A stretch of DNA of 64,000 nt from Sulfuritalea sp. (GCA_030651305.1 JAUSCI010000061.1:1-64000), one strand, 5' to 3'; positions 42,114 to 51,585 are shown, counted from the stretch's first letter. Numbers and translations: made by a program. Notes: generated by a model from the sequence alone, not told the origin.

Positions 42114-43094
42114 TCAGGCGGCGGTGAGTCCTAGTCGGGCGAACAGCGCCTCGTCGCGATCGGCTTCGGGGTTGCCGGCCGTCAGCAGTTTGTCGCCGTA
42201 GAAAATCGAATTCGCGCCGGCGAGGAAACACAGGGCCTGCAGTTCGTCGCTCATTTCCTGGCGTCCGGCGGAGAGCCGCACCAGCGAAGCCGGCATGCTG
42301 ATGCGCGCCACCGCAATGGTACGGACGAACTCGAAGGGATCGAGCGGTGGCGCATTTTCCAGCGGCGTGCCGGGCATCGGCACCAACTGGTTGATCGGCA
42401 CCGACTCCGGCGGCGGATTCAGGTTGGCGAGTTCGGCCAGCAAGGCGGCACGCGCGCGACGGGTTTCACCCATGCCGACAATGCCGCCGCAACATACCTT
42501 GAGGCCCGCCTCGCGCACCTGGCCCAGCGTGTCAAAACGCTCGCTCTGGGCGTGGGTGGTAATCACCTGGCCGTAGAACTCGGGCGCGGTATCGAGATTG
42601 TGGTTGTAATAGTCAAGCCCGGCGGCTTTCAGGCGTTCGGCCTGGCCTTGCTTCAACATGCCGAGCGTGACGCAGGTTTCCAGCCCGAGCGCCTTGACCG
42701 CGCCGATCATGGTAGCAACGCGGTCGAGGTCCTTGTCCTTCGGTCCGCGCCAGGCGGCGCCCATGCAGAAGCGCGTGGCGCCCTTGTCCTTGGCGGCCTG
42801 CGCGGCGGCGACGACTTCCTCGACGTCGAGCAGGGATTCGCGCTCGACCTCACCACCATGGTGGGCCGACTGCGAGCAATAGCCGCAATCCTCGGAACAA
42901 CCGCCGGTCTTGATCGACAGCAGCGTCGACAACTGGACGGCGTTGGCCTCGTGATTCTGCCGATGCACCTGCTGCGCCCGAAACAGGAGATCGTTGAAGG
43001 GCAATTCGAACAGGGCGCCGAGCACCTCGGTATTCCAGCGCTGGGCCGGAACGAATTTGGACGGAGCAGTTTGGGTCGCGGCTGTGGCGGTCAT
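42114..43094 (-). CDS. bioB: Biotin synthase
   Basis: Radical-SAM enzyme that inserts sulfur into dethiobiotin. The 326-residue protein carries the CxxxCxxC cluster motif [13 protein letters not shown] (about residues 62-74) for the 4Fe-4S/SAM site and the family segments [18 protein letters not shown] and [10 protein letters not shown], with the 2Fe-2S ligands among them. The ATG at 43094 is chosen because homologs start near here; the reading to 43334 overlaps comF and is not supported. Confidence 0.97.
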   Translation of the reverse strand: MTATAATQTAPSKFVPAQRWNTEVLGALFELPFNDLLFRAQQVHRQNHEANAVQLSTLLSIKTGGCSEDCGYCSQSAHHGGEVERESLLDVEEVVAAAQAAKDKGATRFCMGAAWRGPKDKDLDRVATMIGAVKALGLETCVTLGMLKQGQAERLKAAGLDYYNHNLDTAPEFYGQVITTHAQSERFDTLGQVREAGLKVCCGGIVGMGETRRARAALLAELANLNPPPESVPINQLVPMPGTPLENAPPLDPFEFVRTIAVARISMPASLVRLSAGRQEMSDELQALCFLAGANSIFYGDKLLTAGNPEADRDEALFARLGLTAA

Positions 43095-43150
43095 CGCAGT
43101 GGACTCGCTAGAATGCAGGAAGGCGCGAATCTTGGTGGAAGGAGCCGGGC

Positions 43151-43867
43151 TTGTCAATTGCAGCGAGTTTGGCAAATGCGGCGAAACGCGGCGCAAGCGC
43201 CCTGTTGCCGCAGGATTGCTTCCTGTGCGCGGCGCCCGGCGGCGATAGCCTGTTGTGCCCCTCCTGCACCGCCAGCCTGCCTCGTTTGACGACCGAGCGC
43301 TGCCCGGTCTGCGCGTTGCCGACTCCGGGCGCAAGCATTTGCGGCGCCTGCCTCAAACGGGCGCCGCATTTCGATGCCGTACAGGCAGTTTTTCGCTACG
43401 AGTTCCCGGTCGACCGGCTGATCCAGTCGCTGAAGTACGCTCACCGTCTCGCCAGCGCCGACTTCTGCGGCAGGGCGCTGGCGCAGATAGCGGCAGCGTG
43501 TCGCCCCGAGCTGATCGTACCCGTGCCGCTCGCGGCGGCCCGCCTCGCACAACGCGGCTTCAACCAGGCCGTCGAAATCGCCCGGCCGTTGGCCCGTGCG
43601 CTCGGCGCACCGCTGGAGATCAGCCGCATTCACCGCCACCGCGACACCGCGCCGCAAGCCAGCCTGCCCTGGAAAGAGAGGACGAAAAACATCCGCCATG
43701 CCTTCGAATGCACCATCGACCTGAGCGGCAAGACGGTGCTGCTGGTCGATGACGTGATGACCACCGGCGCAACGCTCGACGAGCTGGCGCGAACGCTCAA
43801 GACCCATGGCGCGGCACGGGTGGAGGTCTGCGTACTGGCGCGGGCGCTGAAGGATCTGCATGCCTGA
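43151..43867 (+). CDS. comF: ComF family phosphoribosyltransferase-like protein
   Basis: ComF proteins act in natural transformation or, in many bacteria, have an unsettled role. The 238-residue protein has an N-terminal zinc-finger region with CFLC, CPSC, CPVC and CGAC pairs (about residues 23-68) and a PRTase domain with [18 protein letters not shown] and the PRPP motif [13 protein letters not shown] (about 195-207). It starts with TTG, preceded by GGAAGGAG. It is divergent from bioB, a common arrangement in betaproteobacteria. A 14-bp dispersed motif lies inside the gene. Confidence 0.9.
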   Translation: MSIAASLANAAKRGASALLPQDCFLCAAPGGDSLLCPSCTASLPRLTTERCPVCALPTPGASICGACLKRAPHFDAVQAVFRYEFPVDRLIQSLKYAHRLASADFCGRALAQIAAACRPELIVPVPLAAARLAQRGFNQAVEIARPLARALGAPLEISRIHRHRDTAPQASLPWKERTKNIRHAFECTIDLSGKTVLLVDDVMTTGATLDELARTLKTHGAARVEVCVLARALKDLHA

Positions 43868-43907
43868 ATCCGGCAAATGGCCAGTAAGCACCTCGTATAA
43901 TTAGCAA

Positions 43908-44300
43908 ATGGCCATTCACGATCCAGCCGACAAAGCCCGCATCCGAATGGAAGTGAGGCGTTTCGTTGCCCGCTGCGAGACACAAGTCTCTCTGATCGAA
44001 CGCGCCGACAGCATGCGGGAACTCTCGCGTCTGGCAACACTGATCGCTTTGCCCTACCTGATCACCACTGAATATGCCGCCCAGGACGCGCTGCGCATGA
44101 TGCAGGTTCGCGCCGAAGAAAGAGCCCGCGAGTTGATCGCCGACGACATCCAGAATTTTGTCCGCGGCGATGAACACTTGCGCGGCAAGCTCAAGCGTTC
44201 GATGTTCGACGCCTGGACCAATCTCACGGGGCCGTTAAGTCACTTGCGTCCGTGGGCGCAATCGAAACTGGCGGCGGCGGAGCTGCAAAACCCGCTCTAG
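43908..44300 (+). CDS. Hypothetical helical protein
   Basis: A 130-residue protein, mostly predicted helix, with many charged residues (RMEVRRFVARCETQVSLIER, LRMMQVRAEERARELIADD). No family recognised; no signal peptide or membrane segment. A TATAAT box at 43896-43901 just ahead of the ATG cannot serve as a normal -10 for this start unless the mRNA is nearly leaderless. It is convergent with mshN, overlapping by 4 bp. Confidence 0.55.
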   Translation: MAIHDPADKARIRMEVRRFVARCETQVSLIERADSMRELSRLATLIALPYLITTEYAAQDALRMMQVRAEERARELIADDIQNFVRGDEHLRGKLKRSMFDAWTNLTGPLSHLRPWAQSKLAAAELQNPL

Positions 44301-45394
44301 CGCAAGCGATGTTCGATGTGCTGTGCCAGATCGGCCGGCAAACCAGGCAAGGCGCGCGCCTTCTGATAGGCCTCGCGCGCTTCCGAACTCTTCCCGGCGG
44401 CATCCAGCGCTATGCCCAAGCCCGCCCACCAGCGACCTTCGTTGGGAGCGAGGCGGGTTGCCGCCTGATAGTGCTCCACCGCTTCCGCGGCGCGTCCGGC
44501 GCGATTGAGCAGTGCCGCGGCAAATCCCTGGTACTCGGCACTGCGCTCGCCGGATGCCGCATTCGTCTGCAGCAGTTCCAGTGCGGCCGGCGCCTGGTTG
44601 CGCTCCACTTTCAGACGCGCCAGGGCCAGCGTCGATGCCATGCGCACCGGCGCCAGATCCACGCCCGTGCGCAGGAGTTCTTCCGCCTCGTCAAAATGCT
44701 TCGCGTCGATCAGCAGCCCCGCCAGCGTCTGTCGCGCCGCGGCATGTTCGGGATAGTGTGCCAGCGCTGCGCGGTATCTGCCTGCCGCTTCTTCCGCATT
44801 ACCCTGACGCTGCGCCAGAACGCCGCGGCGGTATTCGAGCTCGGCACGTTCCGCCGGTGAAGGCAGGCGCTCTTGTTTGTTGATGTGTGGGTCAGCCGAA
44901 ACCGGCGATACTTTCGGCAAAGCCGCCACCGGCGGCCGGGGCGGCGCGACAGCGCTGGCGACCGGCTTCGGCGTCGTCTTCGGCGCGATCGCCGGCGCCT
45001 TGGGTGGCGGCTCGGGGGCAACCACGGGCACCGTGGACAATGCATCCGCCATGCGCAGGGAAGACGGCTCGCGGCTGGCCGCCGAGGCGGGTGCCGCGGC
45101 GCTGACCGACTCGGTGCTTGCAGGTACTGCCGGCACTGCGGCTACCGTCGATACGGCGGGAGCTACGGCTACGGGAGGCGCGACTGGCAGTTCCGGGTTG
45201 CCGGTTTGCGTGGCGTACCATGCCGCAGCACCTGCAGCCGCCACCAACGCCATGCCGAGCCATAGCCGCGACAAACCGCGGTCCGGCTCCCGACGCGTCG
45301 CCAGCGGCGTGACGGCCGCGGGAAGACCCGCACGATCGCTATCGCCGGCGCGGCGCGCATCCAGATCGCGCAGCATCTTGTTGACCAGACTCAC
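44297..45394 (-). CDS. mshN: MSHA biogenesis TPR protein MshN
   Basis: Last gene of the mshI-N block. The 365-residue protein begins MSLVNKMLRDLDARR (GTG start), has a membrane helix (about 44-60, LWLGMALVAAAGAAAWYA), a long Ala/Pro-rich linker (about 65-175) and a C-terminal array of TPR repeats (about 182-360, for example RGVLAQRQGNAEEAAGRYRAALAHYPEHA). It is probably an inner-membrane-anchored periplasmic scaffold for pilus assembly. Confidence 0.88.
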   Translation of the reverse strand: MSLVNKMLRDLDARRAGDSDRAGLPAAVTPLATRREPDRGLSRLWLGMALVAAAGAAAWYATQTGNPELPVAPPVAVAPAVSTVAAVPAVPASTESVSAAAPASAASREPSSLRMADALSTVPVVAPEPPPKAPAIAPKTTPKPVASAVAPPRPPVAALPKVSPVSADPHINKQERLPSPAERAELEYRRGVLAQRQGNAEEAAGRYRAALAHYPEHAAARQTLAGLLIDAKHFDEAEELLRTGVDLAPVRMASTLALARLKVERNQAPAALELLQTNAASGERSAEYQGFAAALLNRAGRAAEAVEHYQAATRLAPNEGRWWAGLGIALDAAGKSSEAREAYQKARALPGLPADLAQHIEHRLR

Positions 45395-45407
45395 CGGACT
45401 ACCACCA

Positions 45408-46244
45408 TTACCACCAGTGCCACCAGTACAACTTGCGCAGTCCTTCGGTATCGCGACCCGCCAGTTTGACGTGTTCGCGACTCACCTTCGCCTTGCCCTC
45501 GCCGTAGGCAAGCAGCATGGACTTGTGGGCCAGCACATTGACCAGGCGCGGCGTACCGCCGGACAAGCGGAACAACAGGCGGGCACTGGCGGGCGGAAAA
45601 ATGTCGCCATCACGATGACCCGCCACGCGCAGGCGATGCGCCAGATAATGCGCGGCTTCCTGCTGCTTCAGGCCCGGCATGCGGTAATGGAACACGATGC
45701 GCTGACGCAGCTGACGCACGGCAGGATTTGCCAGCTTCTGGTCGAGTTCGGGCTGGCCGAACATCACCACCTGCAGCAACTTGAATTTTTCCGTTTCCAG
45801 ATTCGACAACAGCCGCAAGGCTTCGAGGCTTTCCAGCGACATCGACTGCGCCTCGTCGATGCAGATGATTACCTTCTTGCCCTGCGCCGCCAAATCCAGC
45901 AGATGCTGGTTGAACTCCTTCAGCAGGTGAAACTGGTAGTCGAGACCCTGCAGCCTGAGGCCAAGTTCCTCGGCAATCGCAATCAGCAGAATGCGCGGCT
46001 CCAGCGTCGGATTGGGCAGGTAGGCAACCGCCTGATCGTCGTTCAGGGTCGCCAGGAAGCGGCGACACAGCAAGGTCTTGCCGGTGCCGACTTCGCCGGT
46101 GATCTTGATGAAGCCTTCGCCCGAGTTAATTCCTATCAGCAGCGTGTTGAGGGCTTCCTGATGGGCATCGGCCGAATAGATGAAGCTGGTATCCGGCGTG
46201 ATGCCGAACGGGAGTTCCTTGAGGCCGAAGTGGTTGAGATACAT
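45408..46244 (-). CDS. mshM: MSHA biogenesis ATPase MshM (ExeA-like)
   Basis: AAA ATPase of the GspA/ExeA type that helps place the secretin. The 278-residue protein starts MYLNHFGLKELPFGITPD and has Walker A GEVGTGKTLLCR (about 50-61), Walker B VIICIDEAQSM (about 123-133) and sensor region MFGQPELDQKL. The C-terminus ends in a run of aromatic residues (KLYWWHWW) encoded by TGGTGG repeats that also fall just ahead of the mshN start. No C-terminal peptidoglycan-binding domain, unlike GspA. Confidence 0.92.
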   Translation of the reverse strand: MYLNHFGLKELPFGITPDTSFIYSADAHQEALNTLLIGINSGEGFIKITGEVGTGKTLLCRRFLATLNDDQAVAYLPNPTLEPRILLIAIAEELGLRLQGLDYQFHLLKEFNQHLLDLAAQGKKVIICIDEAQSMSLESLEALRLLSNLETEKFKLLQVVMFGQPELDQKLANPAVRQLRQRIVFHYRMPGLKQQEAAHYLAHRLRVAGHRDGDIFPPASARLLFRLSGGTPRLVNVLAHKSMLLAYGEGKAKVSREHVKLAGRDTEGLRKLYWWHWW

Positions 46245-46288
46245 TCGGAATCCGCTTCAGCAGGAATCGTCTTCCGCGCCGCGCAGAA

Positions 46289-48046
46289 CTACTCTGCAGG
46301 CCGGACGGACGGGTAAGCCCGCACGCGCTCCTGAACGTCCTTGATGTCCTGCGCCCACGCGCGGTCAGTGTCAATGATGGTGGGCTTGATCAGGATGACC
46401 AGTTCGCGCTTGCTCGCCGACGAAGAGCGCTGGCCCAGCGCGTTGGCCACGAAACCGGTGGCCCCCGGCAGTTGCGAACGATCAGAGGACTGTGCCTGAC
46501 GCATCAGACCGCCAATCGCCACGATGTTGCCATCCTGGACGCGGACGATGCTGTCGGTTTCATTGATCCGGCTCAGGGCAAGCGGCAAGGTGATCTCGCC
46601 GGTGGCACCCCCCAAATTGATGACCTTGTTGCTTTCCGTAATCGTGGTGATCGCCGGATGCACATGCAGGATGATGTTGCCGTCCTCGTCGATCTGCGGC
46701 GTCACATCCAGCGAGATGCCCGAGAACATCGCCTGGAATTGCGGCGTGATCGTCGAGGGGCCGGTGACTCCAGTGGTGGTGGTGGTTCCGGCGGCTACCA
46801 CCAGGTTGTTGACGAAGATCCCATCTTCGCCGACCTTGAGTACCGCTTTCTGATTGTTGAGCGTGGCGATGCGCGGCGAAGACAGCACGGAAACACTGCC
46901 CTGGGTTTCAAGGAAATTCAGCAGGGCGGCAAAATTGGCTGACTGGAAAGCCAGGCCGATAAAGCCCTTGCCCAGCGCCGACACGGCAATCGACCCGAGT
47001 TGGCCCGGCGTCACGGAAAGCGCAGGCGGAACGACACTGCCTGCAGCCTGCGAGGCCGCGGTACCGACCAACTGCGCAGCACTGCCGACGCCTACTGCCG
47101 CCCCCGTCTGGGCAACCCCGATCCCTGTGCGGCTGTTTGGCCCGCTCTTGAAAGCACCCCAGTTAATACCCGACTGGTAACCATCGGAAAGCTCGATGTC
47201 AATAATCTTGGCTTCCAGCATGACCTGCCGCTCGGCGACCAATTGGGTCGCCTTGAGATATTTTTCCACGTTACGCAGCTCATTGGGCAGCGCACGGACC
47301 AGCACCACCCCCGACGAAGGATTGACAACGACGCTGCGTCCGTCGACGCTGCCGACGATTGTCCCCAGCGCGCGATTCAGGTCACCCCAGAAATCGCTAT
47401 CGGTAGTCATGCTGACGTGGCTGGCGTCGACGCTGCGCGCGGCTGCCGCCGCATTGGCAGTCTGCCCGGCCGTCGGCGACGCGGTTGGCGTGCCTCCCGT
47501 CGTACCCCCGCCACCTGTCATGGAACTGCCGGCGACCCGCAGATCACTGGTGCCGCGACGGCGGCTGGACAGGTAATTGATCTGGAAGACGCGCGTCTTC
47601 ATGGTGTTGGGTTCGATGAAAATGCGTTTGCCCTGGACGCGGTACTCGTAGCCGTAGAGTTCGCGGATGGTGTCCAGCGCTTCGAGCAGGGTCACGTCCT
47701 TGAGATTGATCGTGAGGCTGCCGCTTACGTCGGGCGGCAACAGCATGCTGTAGCGAGTGCCGGATACCAGCGCCATGAAGACCTGCGTGGCCGGCGCATT
47801 GACCACCGAGAGATCGAAGCGCGGCTCCGTCGCGGCTGTCTCGATCGCCGCCTGCGGCGCCAGTGGCGGCATCAGCGACTTGTCGGTCACCCCGCCATGC
47901 GGCGTCCTGCGTTCCGTCGCCGATTTCAGCAGCACATCATTGATCTGGTCGCGCACCTCGTTACCGGCGCGCGGCGGCGCGGCACAGCCGGCCACGGCTC
48001 CCGCGAGAATCAGCAGCATCCAGCGCGCATGGAGTGCAGGTTTCAT
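46289..48046 (-). CDS. mshL: MSHA outer-membrane secretin MshL
   Basis: Forms the outer-membrane channel through which the pilus emerges. The 585-residue protein has a lipoprotein signal (LLILAGAVAGCAAPP, lipobox Cys at about residue 21), a secretin/TonB short N-terminal domain (FDLSVVNAPATQVFMALVSG), an N1-type domain, and the C-terminal secretin domain (about 340-560) with the VPVLG-equivalent VRVQDGNIVAIGGLMRQ. Start overlaps the mshK stop by 4 bp. Confidence 0.94.
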   Translation of the reverse strand: MKPALHARWMLLILAGAVAGCAAPPRAGNEVRDQINDVLLKSATERRTPHGGVTDKSLMPPLAPQAAIETAATEPRFDLSVVNAPATQVFMALVSGTRYSMLLPPDVSGSLTINLKDVTLLEALDTIRELYGYEYRVQGKRIFIEPNTMKTRVFQINYLSSRRRGTSDLRVAGSSMTGGGGTTGGTPTASPTAGQTANAAAAARSVDASHVSMTTDSDFWGDLNRALGTIVGSVDGRSVVVNPSSGVVLVRALPNELRNVEKYLKATQLVAERQVMLEAKIIDIELSDGYQSGINWGAFKSGPNSRTGIGVAQTGAAVGVGSAAQLVGTAASQAAGSVVPPALSVTPGQLGSIAVSALGKGFIGLAFQSANFAALLNFLETQGSVSVLSSPRIATLNNQKAVLKVGEDGIFVNNLVVAAGTTTTTGVTGPSTITPQFQAMFSGISLDVTPQIDEDGNIILHVHPAITTITESNKVINLGGATGEITLPLALSRINETDSIVRVQDGNIVAIGGLMRQAQSSDRSQLPGATGFVANALGQRSSSASKRELVILIKPTIIDTDRAWAQDIKDVQERVRAYPSVRPAE

Positions 48047-48444
48047 TTTTCCGTGGTTCCCATGGTTCCCTTGGTTCCCGTGGTGCGCCGTTTTGCGCCA
48101 GCCGCCTTCTTTGTCGGCACTTTTTCAATGGCAGGCATGACCTTGATGACTTCGCGCCCGCTCTCCCCTTTCAGCACTACTTCGCTTTCGCTGATCTTGA
48201 CCACGCGCTTGTCACCGAGTTTGTCTCCGACCGCAACATACTGTCCGTTGATGACGGCCGCCGACTTGCCGCCAGGCCGCAAAATCACTGTCTGCACCCC
48301 GCTCTCCACCGGCACCGCGACGCTACCTGTCTCTGGCGTCATAAGAGCCCCCGCCGGACGCGTTGGATCAGGCACCTGAGCCAGGGCGGTCGCCCCCACG
48401 ACAAACCCTGCGAATAACAGCGAGCGCACGTAGGGACGCATCAT
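48043..48444 (-). CDS. mshK: MSHA biogenesis protein MshK (PilP-like)
   Basis: A 133-residue periplasmic protein with an N-terminal signal (about 1-22, SLLFAGFVVGATALAQ) followed by VPDPTRPAG, the usual PilP/MshK opening, and a beta-rich HQ-like domain (VILRPGGKSAAVINGQYVAVGDKLGDKRVV). The Lys/Thr/Gly-rich tail (RRTTGTKGTMGTTEK) is encoded by a 9-bp tandem repeat at about 48052-48080. The start is at 48444 or three bases later. Likely links secretin MshL to the inner-membrane platform. Confidence 0.85.
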   Translation of the reverse strand: MMRPYVRSLLFAGFVVGATALAQVPDPTRPAGALMTPETGSVAVPVESGVQTVILRPGGKSAAVINGQYVAVGDKLGDKRVVKISESEVVLKGESGREVIKVMPAIEKVPTKKAAGAKRRTTGTKGTMGTTEK

Positions 48445-49184
48445 ACAACCAACCAGTTGCGGTCGAGGCTCAAGGTATACACACGCAACACCATGATGTT
48501 GCGCGGATGTTTCTCCACCGTCAGACTGACGCTGTTCCACATCACGCGCTGCGGCATTCGTTCAAGTTCCGCCAGGTAGTTCAGCAGATCATTGTAACTT
48601 CCCGCCAGCCTGATCTCGATGCCGTGTTGATAAATGCCCTCGACCGCAGCAGACGCCGCCTCTTCCTGGGCGGGACTGTCTTTGCCCGTATCCTTCGTTT
48701 TCTGCGCTATCTTGCCGATCGTCGCCTCGATCTTTTCCGCGGCGGCGGCAGCGCCTACCCGAGTCGCCGGCAGTGTTTTCAGATCGAGCAATTCAATGGC
48801 GCGGTTTTTCGCCAGCAGTCCTTCGAGAAAACCCTGCATCCGTGCCGGCGGCACCATGCCTGACTCAAAGCTCGCCAGCCGTTGGCCGATCGCCGCCATT
48901 TCCTTTTTCGCCTGCGCCAGGCGCTGCCGATTGCCGGCATCCGGATCCGCGTTTTGCGCCTTGAGTACCGCCGCCAGCGCCTTCTGTTGGGCGAGATTCG
49001 CACGCGCCGTGGCTTCCACCCGGCTTGCGCCGTGCGCCTTGAGCAGGAACGGGTCGATCGTGAACTTGAAGATCAGAAAGCCGCCACCCAACAAGATCGC
49101 AGCGGCGGTGATGGCGCGTTCGCGACGCGTCAGCGCGGCGAATTTCGCGGCCCACTGCGCCCACTGAGCGGCCAAAGCACTCAT
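48441..49184 (-). CDS. mshJ: MSHA biogenesis protein MshJ (PilO-like)
   Basis: Inner-membrane alignment-complex protein. The 247-residue product has a short cytoplasmic N-terminus, one membrane helix (about 25-43, ITAAAILLGGGFLIFKFTI), a coiled-coil region (about 55-110, LAQQKALAAVLKAQNAD) and a PilO-like ferredoxin-fold C-terminus (about 165-245, ending LSLDRNWLVV). Overlaps by 4 bp at both ends. Confidence 0.86.
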   Translation of the reverse strand: MSALAAQWAQWAAKFAALTRRERAITAAAILLGGGFLIFKFTIDPFLLKAHGASRVEATARANLAQQKALAAVLKAQNADPDAGNRQRLAQAKKEMAAIGQRLASFESGMVPPARMQGFLEGLLAKNRAIELLDLKTLPATRVGAAAAAEKIEATIGKIAQKTKDTGKDSPAQEEAASAAVEGIYQHGIEIRLAGSYNDLLNYLAELERMPQRVMWNSVSLTVEKHPRNIMVLRVYTLSLDRNWLVV

Positions 49185-49855
49185 TGCCCGGCCTCCTTCG
49201 CCTCGACCAACTTGGGCATCAGGACGAAATCGATGGAACGCGGTGCAAGAGTCGGCGCTGGCGGGACGGCGGCGACCTGCCCGACCGGACGCACAACAGC
49301 GGGCGGATCGGTACGACTCATGGTCAAGGCCGCAAAACTGCGCCCCTGAAATGCTATCTCGGTACCCAGGCGGCGAATGTAGTCGGGCAGGGCGGCTGGA
49401 TTCAGCATGCTGCCGCGGATTTCCATGTCATTGCCCCCGGATCCAATGGTAAAGCCCGTCAGCCAGAGGCCTTCCGGCACCTGGCGGGCGAAGCCGCGCA
49501 GGTACTCGGCAAAGCCGCCGGTGCTGCCGATGGCGCCGCCTTCCAGCAGGCGCGCGATGTCACTGCGGCGGCGCAACTGGCCCTCCGCGCTCTGGAGTTC
49601 GGCGATCACTTGCGGACTGGGTTTGCGCACCGCCGCGGCCTTGGTCTCGGTGTCCACCTGGACCTTTGCCGCCTTGAGTTGCGCTTCGACGGCCGTCGCC
49701 GCTTCCTTGCGCGTCATCGCATCCTGCCTGGCCCAGCCGCCGACCGCCGCCAGCACGGCATAGAGCACCACGGCGGCAATCGCCACGTTGTTCAGCGTAA
49801 GCAGATCGCGCTGCTTGAGAAAGCGCGGATGATAGAGATTGATCTGCGCACTCAT
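49181..49855 (-). CDS. PilN-like MSHA biogenesis protein
   Basis: A 224-residue PilN homologue: cytoplasmic INLYHPRFLKQRDLLT (the segment that binds PilM-type proteins), a membrane helix (about 20-38, NNVAIAAVVLYAVLAAVGGW), a coiled coil (about 40-100) and a PilN periplasmic domain (about 115-210, GLWLTGFTIGSGGNDMEIRG). I chose the ATG at 49855 because it overlaps the mshI stop. In several species it is annotated as a second MshI. An exact copy of the 14-bp motif encodes PAPTL near its C-terminus. Confidence 0.85.
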   Translation of the reverse strand: MSAQINLYHPRFLKQRDLLTLNNVAIAAVVLYAVLAAVGGWARQDAMTRKEAATAVEAQLKAAKVQVDTETKAAAVRKPSPQVIAELQSAEGQLRRRSDIARLLEGGAIGSTGGFAEYLRGFARQVPEGLWLTGFTIGSGGNDMEIRGSMLNPAALPDYIRRLGTEIAFQGRSFAALTMSRTDPPAVVRPVGQVAAVPPAPTLAPRSIDFVLMPKLVEAKEAGQ

Positions 49856-50793
49856 GCCACCACCGGTTCGTCGCGCAGCGCCGCACCGATTGCGCGCAGG
49901 CATTGAAACTGGCGCAAGGGGTCGAGCAGGGCCGGCACCGCGCCTATGTCCAGTACGCCTGACAACTCCAGCGGCACGACAGCGACCGTCAGGTTGGCCC
50001 GCAGGTAGCTGATGAAGCCATCGACGCCGGGGATCGGCGCCACCAGAAAACTGGATAGCGAAATCGCGCTGTACAGGCGATCGAAGTTATCCAGCGAGCG
50101 CTGCACGTCCAGCGCGATACGCTCGAACAGCGCGTTGCGCCGCTCGGCATCCGCCGCGATCAACTGGCGCGCGGAGATGTCGACATGGCGCACGACAAGC
50201 AGCTCGCCGCCCTGAGTGAAGGTAAGCAGGCCTTCATCGTCATCGAAGATCAGAGTGGCCAGACCGCGGCCTTCCTCCTCGAACAGCGCCGCCAGATTGC
50301 GCTGCGAGATTTCGGGCAGATCGATTGCCGTCAGCGGCACCTTGGCTGCCTGAAACGCCTGCACCAGCGGCGCGATGGTCGACTCCGGCGACAGCGCGGC
50401 AAATACCTGTGGCGCCCTGCCATCGGATGGAATCGGCAACAAGTCGATGGCGGCGGTATCGACCGGAAACTCGACCTGGTCCTTCAGCTTCCAGCGCGTC
50501 ACTTCGCGTGCTTCGTCGGGCACACCCGCGACCGCATCGGTCTGGATCAACTGATACTTGCCGTGGCGTAGCAGCGCCGTGCAGCGGTAACGGCCAAGCC
50601 GCATCGGCCTCCTCAGCGCGGTCAGAGTCGCCGCATCGTCGATGCCCTTCTCGACCGAATCGGCCGCCAACACCAGCGGCTTGCGACCGGGCTCACGACG
50701 AATATGCACAAAGTCGGCCCGCGCCTCCCGCAGTGCAACGGACAGCCAGCCTTGTTCAGTTCTTCGTTTGAAAAAGTTTGGCACTGGACTCAT
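49852..50793 (-). CDS. mshI: MSHA biogenesis protein MshI (PilM-like)
   Basis: Cytoplasmic actin-like-fold protein that couples the PilN-like protein to the assembly ATPase. The 313-residue product starts MSPVPNFFKRRTEQGWLSVA and has ATPase-fold segments TLIFDDDEGLLTFTQGGELL (about 188-207) and IALDVQRSLDNFDRLYS (about 236-252). First gene of the mshI-N block; its promoter must lie in the rearranged region upstream (50794-51135). Confidence 0.86.
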   Translation of the reverse strand: MSPVPNFFKRRTEQGWLSVALREARADFVHIRREPGRKPLVLAADSVEKGIDDAATLTALRRPMRLGRYRCTALLRHGKYQLIQTDAVAGVPDEAREVTRWKLKDQVEFPVDTAAIDLLPIPSDGRAPQVFAALSPESTIAPLVQAFQAAKVPLTAIDLPEISQRNLAALFEEEGRGLATLIFDDDEGLLTFTQGGELLVVRHVDISARQLIAADAERRNALFERIALDVQRSLDNFDRLYSAISLSSFLVAPIPGVDGFISYLRANLTVAVVPLELSGVLDIGAVPALLDPLRQFQCLRAIGAALRDEPVVA

Positions 50794-50814
50794 CGATACC
50801 CATTATCGGGGCGA

Positions 50815-51054
50815 TTATACTAACCAACAACCTGCCGCAAGCCACGATATCAAGAGGGAATCAATTGTTAATGCATCGTTAGGCGTGCGCTGGAAATAGC
50901 CGGGAACGTTCGGCAAGGACAGGGTCTTGAACAAGCGCGGCGGCATAAATCGGTATGCGGCGAATGCCGCCGCGCGAACTCCGCCGTTGTAGCCCTGGTC
51001 GAACCACTGCCTATGGTAGGCTGACAGCCGTTGATCCAACTGGAAACTCGTCAT
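50815..51054 (-). CDS. Small ORF or gene remnant upstream of mshI
   Basis: A 79-residue frame, MTSFQLDQRLSAYHRQWFDQ ... PRLFKTLSLPNVPGYFQRTP, ending in a hydrophobic LLISWLAAGCWLV. Its composition looks protein-like, but there is no good ribosome-binding site and no family I recognise. It may be the 5' remnant of a longer gene, which fits the decayed gene next to it. Confidence 0.3.
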   Translation of the reverse strand: MTSFQLDQRLSAYHRQWFDQGYNGGVRAAAFAAYRFMPPRLFKTLSLPNVPGYFQRTPNDALTIDSLLISWLAAGCWLV

Positions 51055-51135
51055 GCTGACGATCTACATTCACGATCCCAAGAACTTGGTTTCCCATGCT
51101 GGTCGAGCAGGCTGCCCGGAACGATTGCTGATGCC

Positions 51136-51351
51136 ATGAAGATCGCCGAACTACTTCAGTCGCTTGCGGACGCACAAGTCCACTATGTGCCGGTCGGCGG
51201 ATTGGCCGTCGTTTGCATGGTTTTTTGCGCGCCACCTTCGATATCGATCTGGTGCTGGCAATGAAGCGCATCGCCAACCGGCCCAGGGATCGAATCGACA
51301 TCGAAGCTCTCGAAAGAATCCTGCGCGGCGAAGATCCGAATGACAGAAACG
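51136..51351 (+). pseudogene. Degraded nucleotidyltransferase (AbiEii/MenA-like)
   Basis: The start MKIAELLQSLADAQVHYVPV with GGLAVV matches the N-terminus of small nucleotidyltransferases. One missing base near 51213 shifts the frame; the next frame continues LHGFLRATFDIDLVLA. Then about 70-100 residues are absent and the C-terminal KRIANRPRDRIDIEALERIL follows directly. Frameshift plus internal deletion mean it is not functional. Such enzymes often serve as toxins or phage-defence effectors. Confidence 0.7.
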
Positions 51352-51585
51352 AAGCCACGCCAGCGGGCCTCAATTTCGGAAGCGCTCGTGCTTGCCCGTC
51401 TTGCGCAGGCCGAACAAATGAGCGAGTTCTTCATCGAGATGTGGCTGCAAAATCCAGCCATGGCCAGACAGGCCGGCGCCCGAGTGCACGCGATGTTGTC
51501 GCTGCTTGGCGCCGTGCCGGACTCTGTCTGCCGGGGATTCCGCTTCGCGCGCGGGCAAGCGCCGACTTTTTGTCGGGGACCGTGA
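51340..51585 (+). CDS. Possible partner of the decayed nucleotidyltransferase (partial)
   Basis: Frame MTETKPRQRASISEALVLAR ... QAEQMSEFFIEMWLQNPAMA ARVHAML, overlapping the end of the pseudogene as a coupled second gene would. After about residue 60 it runs into the duplicated mshQ 5' sequence, so the 3' end is probably lost. Function unknown; the arrangement suggests a two-gene toxin-antitoxin or defence pair that has decayed. Confidence 0.35.
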   Translation: MTETKPRQRASISEALVLARLAQAEQMSEFFIEMWLQNPAMARQAGARVHAMLSLLGAVPDSVCRGFRFARGQAPTFCRGP

